Shown here: positions 15,926-24,669 of the stretch, in pieces
Position numbering within the stretch: position 1 is the stretch's first letter
Layout of the letters: each line of letters opens with the position of its first letter
Source of the DNA: Nonomuraea roseoviolacea subsp. carminata
GTDB lineage: Bacteria; Actinomycetota; Actinomycetes; Streptosporangiales; Streptosporangiaceae
Direction of reading: 5' to 3'
Assembly: GCF_024172185.1 (NCBI RefSeq)
Contig: NZ_JAMZEC010000001.1
Span: 6,975,001-7,039,000, forward strand
Length of the DNA: 64,000 nucleotides
Position numbers and translations under genes: made by a program
The notes under the pieces: model-generated
Databases searched by the model: none
Told to the model about the DNA's origin: nothing
The model's input: the letters and a program-made list of their open reading frames with translations, nothing else

Positions 15926-16915
15926 ATGCCCGCCATCACCGCCGACACCCTGACCCTGCCCCGCGTCGCCGTACCCGACCCGGCCCTCGCCGGACGGCGT
16001 CCCGTGCGGTCGGTGACGACCGCGCCCAGCGGGTTCGAGGGCGAGGGCTTCCCGGTGCGCCGCGCGTTCGCCGGGGTGCCGCAGTCGCTGCTGGACCCGT
16101 TCATCCACATGGACCAGATGGGCGAGGTCGAGTACGCGCCCGGCGAGCCCAAGGGCACCCCCTGGCACCCGCACCGCGGCTTCGAGACCGTCACCTACAT
16201 CCTCGACGGCGTCTTCGAGCACCAGGACTCGCACGGCGGCGGCGGCACGATCACCGACGGCGACACCCAGTGGATGACCGCCGGGTCCGGGCTGCTGCAC
16301 ATCGAGAAGCCCCCGGAGCACCTCGTGGTCTCGGGCGGGCTGTTCCACGGCGTCCAGCTCTGGGTCAACCTGCCCCGCGCCCACAAGTTCCACCTGCCCC
16401 GCTACCAGGACATCCGCGGCCGCCAGGCGGCGCTGCTCGCCTCGCCCGACGGCGGCGCGCTGATGCGCGTCATCGCCGGTGACCTGGACGGGCACGCCGG
16501 CCCGGGCGTCACGTTCACCCCGATCACGATGGTGCACGCGACCGTGAGCCCCGGTGCGCGGCTGGAGGTGCCGTGGAACCCCGGGTACAACGCCCTCGCG
16601 TACGTGCTGGCGGGCCAGGGCTTCGCCGGGCCCGAGCGCAGGCCGGTCCGGAAGGGGCAGCTCGCCGTCTTCGGCCCGGGCGGCGCGCTCACCGTCGAGG
16701 CCGCCACGGCGCAGCCGCAGGCCGAGCCGAACCTGGAGGTGCTGCTGCTCGGCGGGCAGCCCATCCGGGAGCCGGTCGTCCACTACGGCCCCTTCGTGAT
16801 GAACACCCGCGCCGAGATCATCCAGGCGATGGAGGACTACCAGGCCGGCCGCCTGGGCGTCGTCCCCGCCGACCGCGTCCCGCACGCCGACGGGCCCGTC
16901 CCGGGAGAGGAGTGA
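15926..16915 (+). CDS. Pirin family protein
   Basis: A 329-residue bicupin. The N-terminal pirin domain has the metal site residues in HMDQMGEVEYAPGEPKGTPWHPHRGFETVTYILDG (the His-x-His plus a later His) and GDTQWMTAGSGLLHIEKPPE. The C-terminal pirin_C domain ends with LLLGGQPIREPVVHYGPFVMNTRAEIIQAMEDYQAGRLG. The family includes quercetinases and regulators of metabolism, and the role here is undefined. ATG at 15926 has GGAGGTGGG upstream. A TPR gene follows after 1 nt, so the two are co-transcribed. Confidence 0.92.
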   Translation: MPAITADTLTLPRVAVPDPALAGRRPVRSVTTAPSGFEGEGFPVRRAFAGVPQSLLDPFIHMDQMGEVEYAPGEPKGTPWHPHRGFETVTYILDGVFEHQDSHGGGGTITDGDTQWMTAGSGLLHIEKPPEHLVVSGGLFHGVQLWVNLPRAHKFHLPRYQDIRGRQAALLASPDGGALMRVIAGDLDGHAGPGVTFTPITMVHATVSPGARLEVPWNPGYNALAYVLAGQGFAGPERRPVRKGQLAVFGPGGALTVEAATAQPQAEPNLEVLLLGGQPIREPVVHYGPFVMNTRAEIIQAMEDYQAGRLGVVPADRVPHADGPVPGEE

Positions 16916-16916
16916 C

Positions 16917-17246
16917 ATGCCGATCGAGAGGATCGACGAGCTGGCCGAGGAGTACGAGCGCGGCCGTCTGTTCTTCGACTCGAAGGACTACATCGGGGCC
17001 GCCCGCATCCTGGCCGAGGTGGTGGCGGCGGCGCCGGACAACCTGGGCGCCCGGCTGCTGCTGGCCCGCGCGTACTACCACTCGGCCCAGCTCGGCCGGG
17101 CCGAGGCCCAGCTCCGGCTGATCCTGGAGCGCGACCCGGCCGAGGAGTACGCGTGCCTGCTGCTCGGCCGCACGCTCCAGCGCCAGCACCGGGCGAAGGA
17201 CGCCGAGCCGTACCTGCGCCTGCACGCCGCGATGACCGGCGCCTGA
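16917..17246 (+). CDS. Small tetratricopeptide-repeat protein
   Basis: A 109-residue all-helical protein with about 2.5 TPR-like units: LFFDSKDYIGAARILAEVVAAAP, ARLLLARAYYHSAQLGRAEAQLRLILERDP and YACLLLGRTLQRQHRAKDAEPYLRL. There is no signal or membrane segment, so it is cytosolic. Such single-domain TPR proteins act as protein-binding adaptors. Its partner may be the pirin protein encoded 1 nt upstream, which is an inference from operon structure. Confidence 0.8.
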   Translation: MPIERIDELAEEYERGRLFFDSKDYIGAARILAEVVAAAPDNLGARLLLARAYYHSAQLGRAEAQLRLILERDPAEEYACLLLGRTLQRQHRAKDAEPYLRLHAAMTGA

Positions 17247-17281
17247 CCGGCCCGCGACGACCGGCCCGCGGTGACCGGCGG

Positions 17282-17327
17282 GAGCGCCCCGGCCCCCCGA
17301 CGGTCAGCGGGCCGGCGGGGGGCGCTC
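17282..17327. terminator. Possible terminator between convergent genes
   Basis: GAGCGCCCC at 17282-17290 and GGGGCGCTC at 17319-17327 are a perfect 9-bp inverted repeat separated by 28 very GC-rich bases that can fold further. It straddles the end of the LacI gene and lies 35 nt after the TPR gene stop. Moderate support only. Confidence 0.35.
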
Positions 17328-18302
17328 GCCGGAGCCGCGGGCGACCAGCTCGACCGGGACCTTGACCCGGCGCGGCGTGTCCGAAGGGCTCAGCAGCAGG
17401 TCCACCGCGCTGCGCCCCAGCCGGGTCACGTCGTAGCGCACCACCGTCACCCCCGGGTCGAACACGTCCGCCAGCGCGAAGTCGTCGAACCCCACGTACG
17501 CCGGGCGCTCGGGCCGCTCGCGCAGCGCCTGGATGATGCCGGTCGCCGCCCGGTTGTTGGTGGCGAAGAACGCCGTGGGCGGGTCGTCCAGCCCCAGCAG
17601 CCGGGTCACCTCGTGCCCGGCCCGCCACGGGTCGAAGACTCCCCGCACCACCAGCGACTCGTCCACCTCCACCCCGGCCTCCCGCAGCGCGGACCGGTAG
17701 CCGGTGGCGCGGGCGTGGACCGAGCTGAGCGCCTCGTCGTCGGAGATCAGCGCGACGCGCCGGTGACCGCGCGCCAGCAGGTGCTCGGTCGCCATCCGCC
17801 CGCCCCGGACGTCGTCCAGCAGCACCACGTCGGCGTCCTCCAGCCCGCGCGGCACCCGGTCCACGAACACCGTGGTCAGCCCGCCGTGCTCGGCCAGCCA
17901 GCCGTGGTCGGCGCCCGAGGGCACGATGATCAGCGCGTCCACGCCCCGGGCGTACATGGACTCCACCAGCATCCGCTCCCGCTCCGGCCGCTCCTCGTAG
18001 GAGCCGAAGACCACGAGCGCCTCGTGGTCCGCCGCCGACGCCTCGACCGACTTGGCGAGCCGGGAGTAGAACTCGTTGGAGATGTTCTCCATGATCAGCC
18101 CGATGGTCAGCATCGTGGCGCCGCGGGCCAGGCGGGCGGCGGCCTCGTTGCGGCGGAAGCCGAGCGCGCTGATGGCCTCCTGCACCCTGCGCTGGAGGAC
18201 GGGGCTGACGTGCGGCTCCTGGTTGACCACCCGGGAGACGGTCTTGAGACTGACGCCGGCCTTGCGGGCCACGTCCTCCATGGTGGGTTTACGCGCGGTC
18301 AT
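17304..18302 (-). CDS. LacI-family transcriptional regulator
   Basis: A 332-residue repressor. The N-terminal HTH reads TMEDVARKAGVSLKTVSRVVNQEPHVSP, including the hinge-proximal helix RVQEAISALGFRRNEAAARLA. The C-terminal periplasmic-binding-protein-like sensor domain has TMLTIGLIMENISNEFYSRL, DALIIVPSGADHGWL and RPAYVGFDDFALADVFDPGVTVVRYD. The start codon is only 14 nt from that of the divergent PLP enzyme gene, so any shared promoter must overlap coding sequence. The sugar ABC importer genes downstream of that enzyme are probable targets, with a sugar as inducer. Confidence 0.9.
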   Translation of the reverse strand: MTARKPTMEDVARKAGVSLKTVSRVVNQEPHVSPVLQRRVQEAISALGFRRNEAAARLARGATMLTIGLIMENISNEFYSRLAKSVEASAADHEALVVFGSYEERPERERMLVESMYARGVDALIIVPSGADHGWLAEHGGLTTVFVDRVPRGLEDADVVLLDDVRGGRMATEHLLARGHRRVALISDDEALSSVHARATGYRSALREAGVEVDESLVVRGVFDPWRAGHEVTRLLGLDDPPTAFFATNNRAATGIIQALRERPERPAYVGFDDFALADVFDPGVTVVRYDVTRLGRSAVDLLLSPSDTPRRVKVPVELVARGSGERPPPAR

Positions 18303-18316
18303 ACTACTGTGCCCCC

Positions 18317-19480
18317 ATGGACGATGAATGGATCTGTGGCCGGCTGGGCGAGGACGAACCGTGGATGCTGGGCGCGGTCAACCCGCCGGTGTTCGAGAAC
18401 TCGCTGTTCACCTTCGCCAGCGCCGGCGAGCTGGGCGAGGCCATCAAGGACGAGGACGAGCGCTACGTCTACTGGCGCGGCACCAACCCGACCGTGGACC
18501 TCGCGCAGCGCAAGCTGGCGGCGCTGGAGCGGGCCGAGCGGGCCAAGTGCTTCGCCTCCGGGATGGGCGCCATCGCGGCGACGATCTCGTCGCTGGTGTC
18601 GGCCGGCGACCACGTGCTGGTGCTGGGCGCGGTCTACGGGCCGACCACCCAGTTCCTGCGTTACCTGGAGAAGTTCGGCGTCACGCATACGCACGTCGAC
18701 GATCTCGCCAGTGGTGACAGCGCTATCAGTGAGAGCACCCGTCTACTGTACTTCGAGTCGCCCTCCTACATGCGCTACGAGATCTTCGACATTTCCGCCG
18801 TGACGGCGTGGGCGGCCGAGCGCGGCCTGGTGACGGTGATGGACAACACCTGGTCCACCCCGATCTTCCAGAAGCCGCTCACCATGGGCGTCGACCTGGT
18901 GATCCACTCGCTGTCCAAGTACGTGGGCGGCCACAGCGACCTCGTCGGCGGCGTGGTGGCCGGGCCGTCGCGGCTGATCAGGCCGCTCGCGCTGACCGAG
19001 TACCAGCTCTACGGCGCCGCCATGTCCCCGCACGACGCCGCCAAGGTGATCAAGGGGCTGCGCACGCTGCCCGTGCGGATGCCCGCCCACCAGGAGCGCG
19101 GGCTGGCGGTGGCGCGCTTCCTCGACGACCACCCGGCCGTGCGGCGCGTCAACCACCCCGGGCTGCCCTCGCACCCGGGCCACGCGCTGGCCGCGCGGCA
19201 GATGGCGGGCTTCTCCAGCGTGTTCAGCCTGGAGCTCGACACCGAGTCGCGCGAGGAGGCCGGGGCCTTCATCGACCGGCTGCGGCACTTCCGCGTCGGG
19301 GTGTCGTGGGGCGGCTTCGAGAGCCTGGTCAACGCGCCGGCGCTGTCGGTCGAGGAGAGCGTGCGGGCCACCATGGGCATCCCCGTCGGGCTGGTGCGGC
19401 TGTCGGTGGGTCTGGAGCCGGCCGACACATTGATCAAGGACCTGGGGGTGGCGCTGGAGGGGGTCGGTCGCCTAGCGTGA
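18317..19480 (+). CDS. Trans-sulfuration family PLP-dependent lyase/synthase (Cys/Met metabolism)
   Basis: A 387-residue enzyme of the cystathionine gamma-synthase/beta-lyase family (fold type I). The PLP-binding lysine is Lys201 in VIHSLSKYVGGHSDLVGG. Other family blocks are YWRGTNPTVDLAQRKLAALERAE near residue 52, FASGMGAIAATISSLVSAGDHVL, VTVMDNTWSTPIFQKPLTMGVD and the C-terminal GIPVGLVRLSVGLEPADTLIKDL. It may be a cystathionine beta-lyase or a C-S lyase with another substrate. It is unusual to find it between a LacI gene and a sugar importer. The 43-nt gap to the binding protein gene suggests one transcript. Confidence 0.85.
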   Translation: MDDEWICGRLGEDEPWMLGAVNPPVFENSLFTFASAGELGEAIKDEDERYVYWRGTNPTVDLAQRKLAALERAERAKCFASGMGAIAATISSLVSAGDHVLVLGAVYGPTTQFLRYLEKFGVTHTHVDDLASGDSAISESTRLLYFESPSYMRYEIFDISAVTAWAAERGLVTVMDNTWSTPIFQKPLTMGVDLVIHSLSKYVGGHSDLVGGVVAGPSRLIRPLALTEYQLYGAAMSPHDAAKVIKGLRTLPVRMPAHQERGLAVARFLDDHPAVRRVNHPGLPSHPGHALAARQMAGFSSVFSLELDTESREEAGAFIDRLRHFRVGVSWGGFESLVNAPALSVEESVRATMGIPVGLVRLSVGLEPADTLIKDLGVALEGVGRLA

Positions 19481-19523
19481 CCTGCACGCTGACAGCGCTG
19501 TCTCATCCCGTGCGGAGGCACCG

Positions 19524-20786
19524 ATGAAATCCCCCCTTCTGCCCGCTTCGTCCGCAGCCATGGCCGTGACCCTCCTCCTCGCGGGCTGCGGCTCCGGCTC
19601 CTCCTCGGGGGAGGTGAAGCTGCGCATGATCGAGAGCCTGACCAGCCCCGAGCGGACCAAGCTGATCAAGACCTTGATCGACGGCTTCGAGAAGGCGAAC
19701 CCGGGCGTGGAGGTGGAGCTCGTCTCGCCCCCGCTGGACAGCGCCGATCAGAAGATCACCCAGATCCTGCAGACGAAGAAGGACCTGGACGTGCTGGAGG
19801 TCCGCGACCACACGGCCAAGTCCTTCTCCAACAACGGCTGGCTGGCCGAGCTGCCCACCACGCAGTGGGCCGGCTGGTCCGACCTGACCGAGCTGGCTCA
19901 GAAGAAGGCCGTGGAGGTCGGCGGCAAGGCCTACCTCTACCCGTACGGCTTCTACCAGCGCACGCTGTTCTACCGCACCGACTGGGGCCTCGCCCAGCCG
20001 CCGAAGACCTGGCAGGAGCTGTACGAGGCCGGCCGGAAGATGACCTCCGGCGACCGGTTCGGCTACTCCTTCCGGGGCGGCAAGGGCGGCGCCGACTACG
20101 CGGTCATGATGATCAGCGCGTACGACGGGGAGGCCCTCGACCCGCAGAAGTCGTTCTTCCTCAAGGACAAGCGGACGATCTTCTCGACCCCCGAGGCCGC
20201 CCAGGCCCTCGACCTGTACGTGAAGATCTTCAAGGAGGCGTCGCCGCCCGACTCGGTCTCCTGGGGCTACCCCGAGATGGTCCAGGGCTTCACCTCCGGC
20301 GTCACCGGCATGCTCATCCAGGACCCGGAGGTCATCAAGACGGTCCAGGAGAGCGCGGTCAAGGCGTGGTCCACGGCCCCCATCCCGAAGGGCCCGTCGG
20401 GCTACGCCTTCCAGCCGGTCGGCTACGCCGGCTGGGGCGTCACCTCCTTCAGCAAGCACCAGAAGGAGGCCGTCAAGCTCGTGCAGTACCTGTCGGAGGC
20501 CCAGCAGAGCATCGCCTTCGCCAAGGGCAACTCCCTCATCCCGATCTCCAGGCAGGCGCAGAGCGACCCGCAGTTCTCGCAAGGGGCGTGGAAGGCGTAC
20601 CTGGAGGCGCAGCAGGACCCGAAGCAGGTCATCACGGTCCGGCCGGTCGACTACCCGGGCTGGAGCCAGTTCATCGCCGACTCCGACCGTGACGTCCAGG
20701 CGCTCATCACCGGCAAGAAGACCGTGGCCGAGGTGCTGAAGGCGTGGGACGCGTTCTGGGCGGACCAGGCGAAGAAGGTCTCGTGA
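19524..20786 (+). CDS. Sugar ABC transporter substrate-binding lipoprotein
   Basis: A 420-residue extracellular solute-binding protein, family 1. A lipoprotein signal ends at the lipobox LLLAG-Cys22. The mature protein has EKANPGVEVELVSPPLD, LDVLEVRDHTAKSFSNNGWLAELP, YLYPYGFYQRTLFYRTDWGLAQPP and SGVTGMLIQDPEVIK, as in maltose/multi-sugar binding proteins. It delivers substrate to the two permeases that follow with overlapping starts. The ATPase gene is missing here; actinomycetes often share one MsiK-type ATPase among many such importers. LacI control is likely. Confidence 0.9.
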   Translation: MKSPLLPASSAAMAVTLLLAGCGSGSSSGEVKLRMIESLTSPERTKLIKTLIDGFEKANPGVEVELVSPPLDSADQKITQILQTKKDLDVLEVRDHTAKSFSNNGWLAELPTTQWAGWSDLTELAQKKAVEVGGKAYLYPYGFYQRTLFYRTDWGLAQPPKTWQELYEAGRKMTSGDRFGYSFRGGKGGADYAVMMISAYDGEALDPQKSFFLKDKRTIFSTPEAAQALDLYVKIFKEASPPDSVSWGYPEMVQGFTSGVTGMLIQDPEVIKTVQESAVKAWSTAPIPKGPSGYAFQPVGYAGWGVTSFSKHQKEAVKLVQYLSEAQQSIAFAKGNSLIPISRQAQSDPQFSQGAWKAYLEAQQDPKQVITVRPVDYPGWSQFIADSDRDVQALITGKKTVAEVLKAWDAFWADQAKKVS

Positions 20787-21691
20787 GCCGGGCCGCACAG
20801 GCCGCCCGTCCCGCCTTCACCGGGCGCAAGGCCAGGTTCGTCGCGCTGTGCCTGCTGCCGGGCGCGGTGTTCGTGCTGCTGTTCACCTACTACCCGATGA
20901 TCCGCGGCGCGGTCATCGCCTTCCAGCGCTACAACCTGTTCGACATCACCTCGACGCCGTTCGTCGGGCTGGACAACTTCCGGGCGGTGCTGGCGGAGGA
21001 CCGGTTCTGGACGGCGCTGCGCAACACCGGCACCTGGGTGGCGGTGTCGCTGTTCTTCCAGTTCTTCCTCGGGTTCGGGCTGGCGCTGCTGCTGCGCCGG
21101 CACTTCCGGGGCCGCGGGCTCTACCAGGCGTGGGTGTTCTTCCCGTGGGCGATGTCCGGCTTCCTCATCGGGCTGCTGTGGCGGTGGATGTTCAACGGGC
21201 AGTTCGGCGTGGTCAACGACCTGCTGCTGAAGGCCGGGATCATCGACGAGCGGATCGGGTTCCTGGCCACCCCGGGCTGGGCGATGACGTCGGTGATCGT
21301 GGCCAACGTCTGGTACGGCGTGACGTTCTTCGCCATCATGATCATGGCCGCGCTGCAGTCGGTGCCGGCCGAGCTGTACGAGGCGGCCTCGGTCGACGGC
21401 GCCTCCCGGCTGCGGCAGTTCTGGCACGTGACGCTGCCGCACATCCGCCCCACGCTGGCCCTGATCGTGCTGCTGCGGATCATCTGGATCCTCAACTTCC
21501 CCGACCTCATCTACGCGATGACCGGCGGCGGCCCGGCGGGCGGCACCGACATCATCACCACGTTCCTCATCCAGCAGGTCATCGGCGGCGACTACGGCCG
21601 CGCCGGGGCGGTCGGGATGCTCGTCCTCGGCCTGCTGCTCGCCTTCAGCGTCTTCTACCTGAACGCCACCCGATTCGAGAGGTCCCGATGA
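20783..21691 (+). CDS. Sugar ABC transporter permease (MalF type)
   Basis: A 302-residue permease with six predicted transmembrane helices. The EAA cytoplasmic loop is visible as ELYEAASVDGASRLRQFWHVTLPHIRP near residue 195, which docks the ATPase. The first helix is FVALCLLPGAVFVLLFTYYPMIRG. GTG at 20783 overlaps the binding protein stop (GTGA). It forms a heterodimer with the next permease. Confidence 0.9.
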   Translation: MSRAAQAARPAFTGRKARFVALCLLPGAVFVLLFTYYPMIRGAVIAFQRYNLFDITSTPFVGLDNFRAVLAEDRFWTALRNTGTWVAVSLFFQFFLGFGLALLLRRHFRGRGLYQAWVFFPWAMSGFLIGLLWRWMFNGQFGVVNDLLLKAGIIDERIGFLATPGWAMTSVIVANVWYGVTFFAIMIMAALQSVPAELYEAASVDGASRLRQFWHVTLPHIRPTLALIVLLRIIWILNFPDLIYAMTGGGPAGGTDIITTFLIQQVIGGDYGRAGAVGMLVLGLLLAFSVFYLNATRFERSR

Positions 21692-22503
21692 GACGCCTGG
21701 CCAAGGGGACCGTGCTGGCCGTCTGGCTGCTGATCACGCTGTTCCCGCTGTACTGGATCACCGTCACCTCGCTCAAGCCCAAGGCGGAGATCTTCTCCAT
21801 GCCGCTGCGGTACTGGCCGGGCGAGGTGACCTTCGAGCACTACGCCGACCTGTTCTCCTTCGCCGACTTCGGCGCGTACCTGCTCAACAGCCTGCTCGTC
21901 TCGCTGGCCGCGGCGGCGGCCGTCACCGTGATCGGGGTGCTCGGCGGCTACACGCTGGCGCGCTTCTCCTTCCCCGGCCGGGGCGCGCTGATGCTGGCGT
22001 TCCTGGTCACGCAGATGATCCCGCTGTTCATCGCGCTCGGGCCGCTCTACCTGCTGATGTCCGACCTCGGCCTGCTCAACCACCTGGCGGGCCTCATGGT
22101 CGTGTACGTCGCCATGCTGGTGCCGTTCGCCACGATCATCATGCGCGGCTTCTACGAGCGGATCCCGGTGGCGCTGGAGGAGGCGGCGCAGGTGGACGGC
22201 GCCTCCCGGCTGGCGGCGATGGTGCGCGTGGTGATCCCGGTCATGCTGCCGGGCATCGCGGCCACGTTCATCTTCGCGTTCGTGCAGTGCTGGAACGAGC
22301 TGTTCCTGGCCATCACGTTCATCGACAGCGAGGACGCCAAGACGATCCCGGTGGCCATGAACTCCTTCATCACCCAGTACGACATCGACTGGGGGTCGAT
22401 GGCCGCGGCGACCGTGGTGTCGGTGATCCCGACGCTGGTGCTCTTCGCCGTGATCCGGCGCTACATCGTGGAGGGGCTCACCGCGGGCGCCGTCAAGGGG
22501 TGA
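21688..22503 (+). CDS. Sugar ABC transporter permease (MalG type)
   Basis: A 271-residue permease with six transmembrane helices. The EAA loop reads ALEEAAQVDGASRLAAMVRVVIPVMLPG near residue 165. The start has the usual LFPLYWITVTSLKPKAEIF. ATG at 21688 overlaps the stop of the partner permease. No ATP-binding gene follows, so the importer probably uses a shared ATPase encoded elsewhere. Confidence 0.9.
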   Translation: MRRLAKGTVLAVWLLITLFPLYWITVTSLKPKAEIFSMPLRYWPGEVTFEHYADLFSFADFGAYLLNSLLVSLAAAAAVTVIGVLGGYTLARFSFPGRGALMLAFLVTQMIPLFIALGPLYLLMSDLGLLNHLAGLMVVYVAMLVPFATIIMRGFYERIPVALEEAAQVDGASRLAAMVRVVIPVMLPGIAATFIFAFVQCWNELFLAITFIDSEDAKTIPVAMNSFITQYDIDWGSMAAATVVSVIPTLVLFAVIRRYIVEGLTAGAVKG

Positions 22504-22602
22504 GCCCGGGAGGCGACCGTTCGTCGCGCGAATGGGACCTTTCACCGCAAGCGCCGCACGGTTGGCCGCCATGCCGCGGCGGCTCGCCGAACGACCCCCT
22601 GT

Positions 22603-22668
22603 GAGACCTCCACTACGGATAGGTTGCGCTCTTACGGTGTGCGTGATCCGCATCACAGTGGAGGTCTC
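22603..22668 (+). promoter_or_regulatory. 12-bp inverted repeat covering the DUF485 ribosome binding site
   Basis: GAGACCTCCACT at 22603-22614 and AGTGGAGGTCTC at 22657-22668 are perfect complements separated by 42 nt. The right arm contains the GGAGG of the DUF485 gene (start 22670). If the transcript begins upstream of the left arm, the stem would hide the ribosome binding site. If the promoter lies between the arms, the repeat would instead be a DNA operator. Confidence 0.6.
22642..22657. promoter_or_regulatory. CRP-like site upstream of the DUF485/actP operon
   Basis: CGTGA, six bases, then TCACA matches the CRP consensus TGTGA-N6-TCACA with one mismatch. The core GTGAT/ATCAC is a perfect dyad. 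It is placed 13 nt before the GTG start of the DUF485 gene. Acetate permease genes are CRP-controlled in other bacteria, so a catabolite or cAMP response is plausible. The location so close to the start would suit repression or a very short leader. Confidence 0.5.
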
Positions 22669-22669
22669 C

Positions 22670-22999
22670 GTGACGACTCAAGAACATGACGCGTCCGTTT
22701 ATGAGCAGGTGCAGACGAGCAGCGAGTTCCAGGACCTGAAGCGGCGCTTCCGCCGCTGGACGTTCCCGATGACGGTGGCGTTCCTGTCCTGGTACCTGCT
22801 GTACGTCGTGCTGTCCGGCTTCGCCCGCGGCTTCATGGGCATCAAGTTGTTCGGCAACGTCAACGTCGCCCTGGTCCTCGGCCTGCTCCAGTTCGTGTCG
22901 ACGTTCTGGATCGCCTGGGCGTACGCGCGGCACGCCGACAGGAAACTCGACCCGATCGCCGACAAGCTCCGCCACGAGGTCGAGGAGAAGACCCGATGA
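22670..22999 (+). CDS. DUF485 accessory protein of the ActP-type symporter
   Basis: A 109-residue membrane protein with the family layout: a soluble start ending FQDLKRRFRRWTFPMTVAFLSWYLLYVVLSGFA (helix one) and NVALVLGLLQFVSTFWIAWAYARHADRKLDPIAD (helix two plus conserved tail). It corresponds to E. coli YjcH. GTG start at 22670 with GGAGG at 22660-22664. The stop overlaps the symporter start (ATGA), showing coupling. Confidence 0.9.
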   Translation: MTTQEHDASVYEQVQTSSEFQDLKRRFRRWTFPMTVAFLSWYLLYVVLSGFARGFMGIKLFGNVNVALVLGLLQFVSTFWIAWAYARHADRKLDPIADKLRHEVEEKTR

Positions 23000-24606
23000 G
23001 TTCCACAGCGCTCGCCACGACCCTTTTCCTGGCCTTCGTCGCGCTGACCCTCGGCATCACGTTCTGGGCCAGCCGCCAGACCAAGACGGCCGCCGACTAC
23101 TACGCGGGCGGCCGCTCCTTCAGCGGCGCGCAGAACGGCCTGGCGATCGGCGGCGACTACATGTCGGCCGCCTCCTTCCTCGGCATCGCCGGCATCATCG
23201 CCCTGTCCGGGTACGACGGGTTCCTGTACTCCATCGGCTTCCTCGTGGCCTGGCTGGTGGCGCTGCTGCTGGTCGCCGAGCTGATGCGCAACTCCGGCAA
23301 GTTCACCATGGCCGACGTGCTGGCCTTCCGCATGAGCCCGCGCCCGGTCCGCACCGCCGCCGGAGTCTCCACGATCACGGTGAGCATCTTCTACCTGCTC
23401 GCCCAGATGGTCGGCGCGGGCGCCCTGGTCGGCCTGCTGCTCGGCATCACCTCGCCGTCCGGCAAGGCGCTGACGATCGTCGGCGTCGGCGCCCTCATGA
23501 TCGTGTACGTGGTGTTCGGCGGCATGAAGGGCACCACCTGGGTGCAGATCGTCAAGGCCGTGCTGCTCATGGGCGGCGCCGCGCTGATCACGATCCTCGT
23601 CCTCGGCCACTTCGGCTTCAACCTGTCGTCGCTGCTCGGCGAGGCCGCCACCCAGAGCGGCAAGGGCGGCAACTTCCTCATCCCCGGCCTGAAGTACGGC
23701 ACCGAGGCCCAGGGCCTGGCCGGCAAGATCGACCTGATCAGCCTCGGCCTCGCCCTGGTGCTGGGCACGGCCGGCCTGCCGCACATCCTCATCCGCTTCT
23801 ACACCGTGCCCACCGCCAAGGACGCCCGCAAGTCCGTGCTGTGGGGCATCGGCATCATCGGCGTGTTCTACCTGCTCACGCTCGTCCTCGGCTTCGGCGC
23901 CGCCGCCCTGGTCGGCAGCAAGGCCATCGCCGCCGCCGACAAGGCGGGCAACACCGCCGCGCCCCTGCTGGCCAAGGCCGTCGGCGAGACGTTCCTCGGC
24001 GAGGTGGGCGGCACCATCCTGCTCGCGCTCATCGGCGCCGTCGCCTTCGCCACGATCCTGGCCGTCGTCGCGGGCCTCACGCTCGCCTCCTCCTCCAGCT
24101 TCGCCCACGACCTGTACGCGCACGTCTTCAAGCGCGGCAACGTCTCCGAGCGGGAGGAGGTGCTGGTGGCCCGCATCTCCGCGTTCGTCATCGGCGCCGT
24201 CTCGATCGGCCTGGGCATCCTGGCGCAGGGACAGAACGTCGCCTTCCTGGTGGCGCTGGCCTTCGCCGTCGCCGCCTCCGGCAACCTGCCGGCCATCCTC
24301 TACAGCCTGTTCTGGAAGAGGTTCAACACCGCCGGCGCGGTCAGCGCCATCTACGGCGGCCTGGTGTCCGCGCTCATCCTGGTGATCTTCTCGCCGGTGG
24401 TGTCCGGGTCGCCGACCGCGCTGTTCAAGGACGCCGACTTCGCCTGGTTCCCGCTCAGCAACCCGGGCATCATCTCGATCCCGCTCGGCTTCCTGTGCGG
24501 CTGGCTCGGCACCGTGCTGAGCAAGGAGCACAACGCCGCCAAGTACGCCGAGATCGAGGTCCGCTCGCTCACCGGCGTCGGCGCCGAGAAGGCCGCCGAG
24601 CACTGA
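22996..24606 (+). CDS. actP: Cation/acetate symporter (ActP type)
   Basis: A 536-residue SSS-family symporter with about 13 helices. Signature parts are TAADYYAGGRSFSGAQNGLAIGGDYMSAASFLGIAG near residue 35, GMKGTTWVQIVKAVLLMGG, GTAGLPHILIRFYTVPTAKDARKSV near residue 258 and LASSSSFAHDLYAHVF. It is longer and closer to E. coli ActP than the symporter at 14358. It takes up acetate and similar short carboxylates with sodium or protons. It is in an operon with DUF485 and followed by a strong terminator. Confidence 0.9.
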   Translation: MSSTALATTLFLAFVALTLGITFWASRQTKTAADYYAGGRSFSGAQNGLAIGGDYMSAASFLGIAGIIALSGYDGFLYSIGFLVAWLVALLLVAELMRNSGKFTMADVLAFRMSPRPVRTAAGVSTITVSIFYLLAQMVGAGALVGLLLGITSPSGKALTIVGVGALMIVYVVFGGMKGTTWVQIVKAVLLMGGAALITILVLGHFGFNLSSLLGEAATQSGKGGNFLIPGLKYGTEAQGLAGKIDLISLGLALVLGTAGLPHILIRFYTVPTAKDARKSVLWGIGIIGVFYLLTLVLGFGAAALVGSKAIAAADKAGNTAAPLLAKAVGETFLGEVGGTILLALIGAVAFATILAVVAGLTLASSSSFAHDLYAHVFKRGNVSEREEVLVARISAFVIGAVSIGLGILAQGQNVAFLVALAFAVAASGNLPAILYSLFWKRFNTAGAVSAIYGGLVSALILVIFSPVVSGSPTALFKDADFAWFPLSNPGIISIPLGFLCGWLGTVLSKEHNAAKYAEIEVRSLTGVGAEKAAEH

Positions 24607-24622
24607 CCCCACGCGAGACCAC

Positions 24623-24652
24623 GCGGGGCCCGGCCGACCGGCCGGGCCCCGC
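24623..24652. terminator. Strong hairpin terminator between convergent operons
   Basis: GCGGGGCCCGGCC and GGCCGGGCCCCGC form a perfect 13-bp stem with a GACC loop. It lies 17 nt after the actP stop and 18 nt from the end of the opposing conservon GTPase gene, so it can serve both directions. No T run. Confidence 0.8.
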
Positions 24653-24669
24653 GCCGTGTCCGGGTGCCG

